From the NCBI RefSeq assembly GCF_000337575.1, contig NZ_AOIM01000015.1:12969-54792 (forward strand): DNA of 41,824 bases, in the 5' to 3' direction. Source of the DNA: Natrialba hulunbeirensis JCM 10989. Lineage in GTDB: Archaea; Halobacteriota; Halobacteria; Halobacteriales; Natrialbaceae. Numbering within the stretch: position 1 is the first letter of the stretch; every line of letters starts with the position of its first letter. The position numbers were made by a program, and so were the translations under genes. The notes below the pieces were generated by a model. That model was not told the DNA's origin. It ran no database searches and saw nothing but the letters and a program-made list of their open reading frames with translations. This document shows positions 41,808-41,824 of the stretch, in pieces.

Positions 41808-41824
41808 CTGTCTCTTATACACAT
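41808..41824. other. Tn5/Nextera mosaic-end adapter at the contig end
   Basis: The last 17 bases, CTGTCTCTTATACACAT, are identical to the first 17 of the 19-bp Tn5 mosaic end used in transposase-based sequencing libraries. Translated on the minus strand they give MYKRQ, a known tell-tale of adapter read-through. This is not genomic DNA. Confidence 0.97.

Noticed and set aside
41097-41822. ATG at 41822 as the start of the RNB exonuclease
   Set aside because: That codon lies inside the adapter sequence; the gene is simply truncated at the contig end.
1-41824. CRISPR arrays, tRNA or rRNA genes, insertion sequences, integrases or defence operons
   Set aside because: Reading the gaps showed no regularly spaced repeats, cloverleaf sequence, transposase or integrase motifs.

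Overview
The window is chromosomal DNA from a halophilic archaeon (class Halobacteria). The evidence is high GC with strongly G/C-ending codons, very acidic proteins rich in Asp and Glu, twin-arginine signals on most exported proteins, archaeal ribosomal proteins S24e and S27ae, a Kae1-Bud32 fusion, a ThiD-ThiN fusion, and promoters whose TATA-like box lies about 25-30 nt before the start codon, suggesting leaderless transcripts. A member of the Natrialba/Natrinema/Natronorubrum group is plausible, but that is only an impression. I see no rRNA, tRNA, CRISPR array, insertion sequence or integrase. The right end is a contig end: the last 17 bases match the Tn5/Nextera mosaic-end adapter.

Layout. 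1-4.3 kb: a chemotaxis transducer cut by the window edge, divergent from a lone branched-chain-amino-acid-type binding lipoprotein, then a conserved haloarchaeal protein. 4.4-7.7 kb: a FAD/NAD(P) oxidoreductase, a UspA stress protein and an orphan NrfD-type membrane quinone oxidoreductase subunit. 7.7-10.5 kb: a divergent triosephosphate-isomerase homologue, a frameshifted methyltransferase and three small haloarchaeal proteins. 10.6-13.7 kb: uvrA, preceded by a short Cys-containing leader ORF. 13.8-18.2 kb: a small Tat-exported Cys-rich protein, membrane proteins and two beta-propeller proteins. 18.3-22.5 kb: the informational block rps24e, rps27ae and kae1-bud32, followed by pyroglutamyl peptidase, a DUF5808-like protein and a Ham1/RdgB pyrophosphatase. 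22.5-24.3 kb: a PIN-domain protein with a 41-residue overlapping partner, and a MOT1-type molybdate/sulfate transporter. 24.6-27.6 kb: a HypE/PurM-like protein, ThiD-ThiN and a CsaA-like tRNA-binding protein. 27.6-36.6 kb: mutS and mutL, separated by an SDR, an HtpX-type protease, a DapA/KdgA-type aldolase and a membrane protein. 36.6-41.8 kb: an MFS transporter, RNA 3'-phosphate cyclase, KDG kinase, a GNAT acetyltransferase and the C-terminal part of an RNB-domain exoribonuclease.

How the genes fit together. UvrA (excision repair), MutS and MutL (mismatch repair) and Ham1/RdgB (nucleotide-pool cleaning) make the window rich in genome maintenance. The KDG kinase and an aldolase lacking the DapA-diagnostic Arg could belong to the semi-phosphorylative Entner-Doudoroff route. 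The transducer and adjacent binding protein, with no ABC permease or ATPase nearby, resemble the BasT/BasB type of amino-acid chemotaxis pair. No single striking new system is evident. The best leads are the chemotaxis pair, two leader ORFs overlapping uvrA and kdgK, the Cys-rich exported peptide, the PIN pair and the altered TIM homologue.
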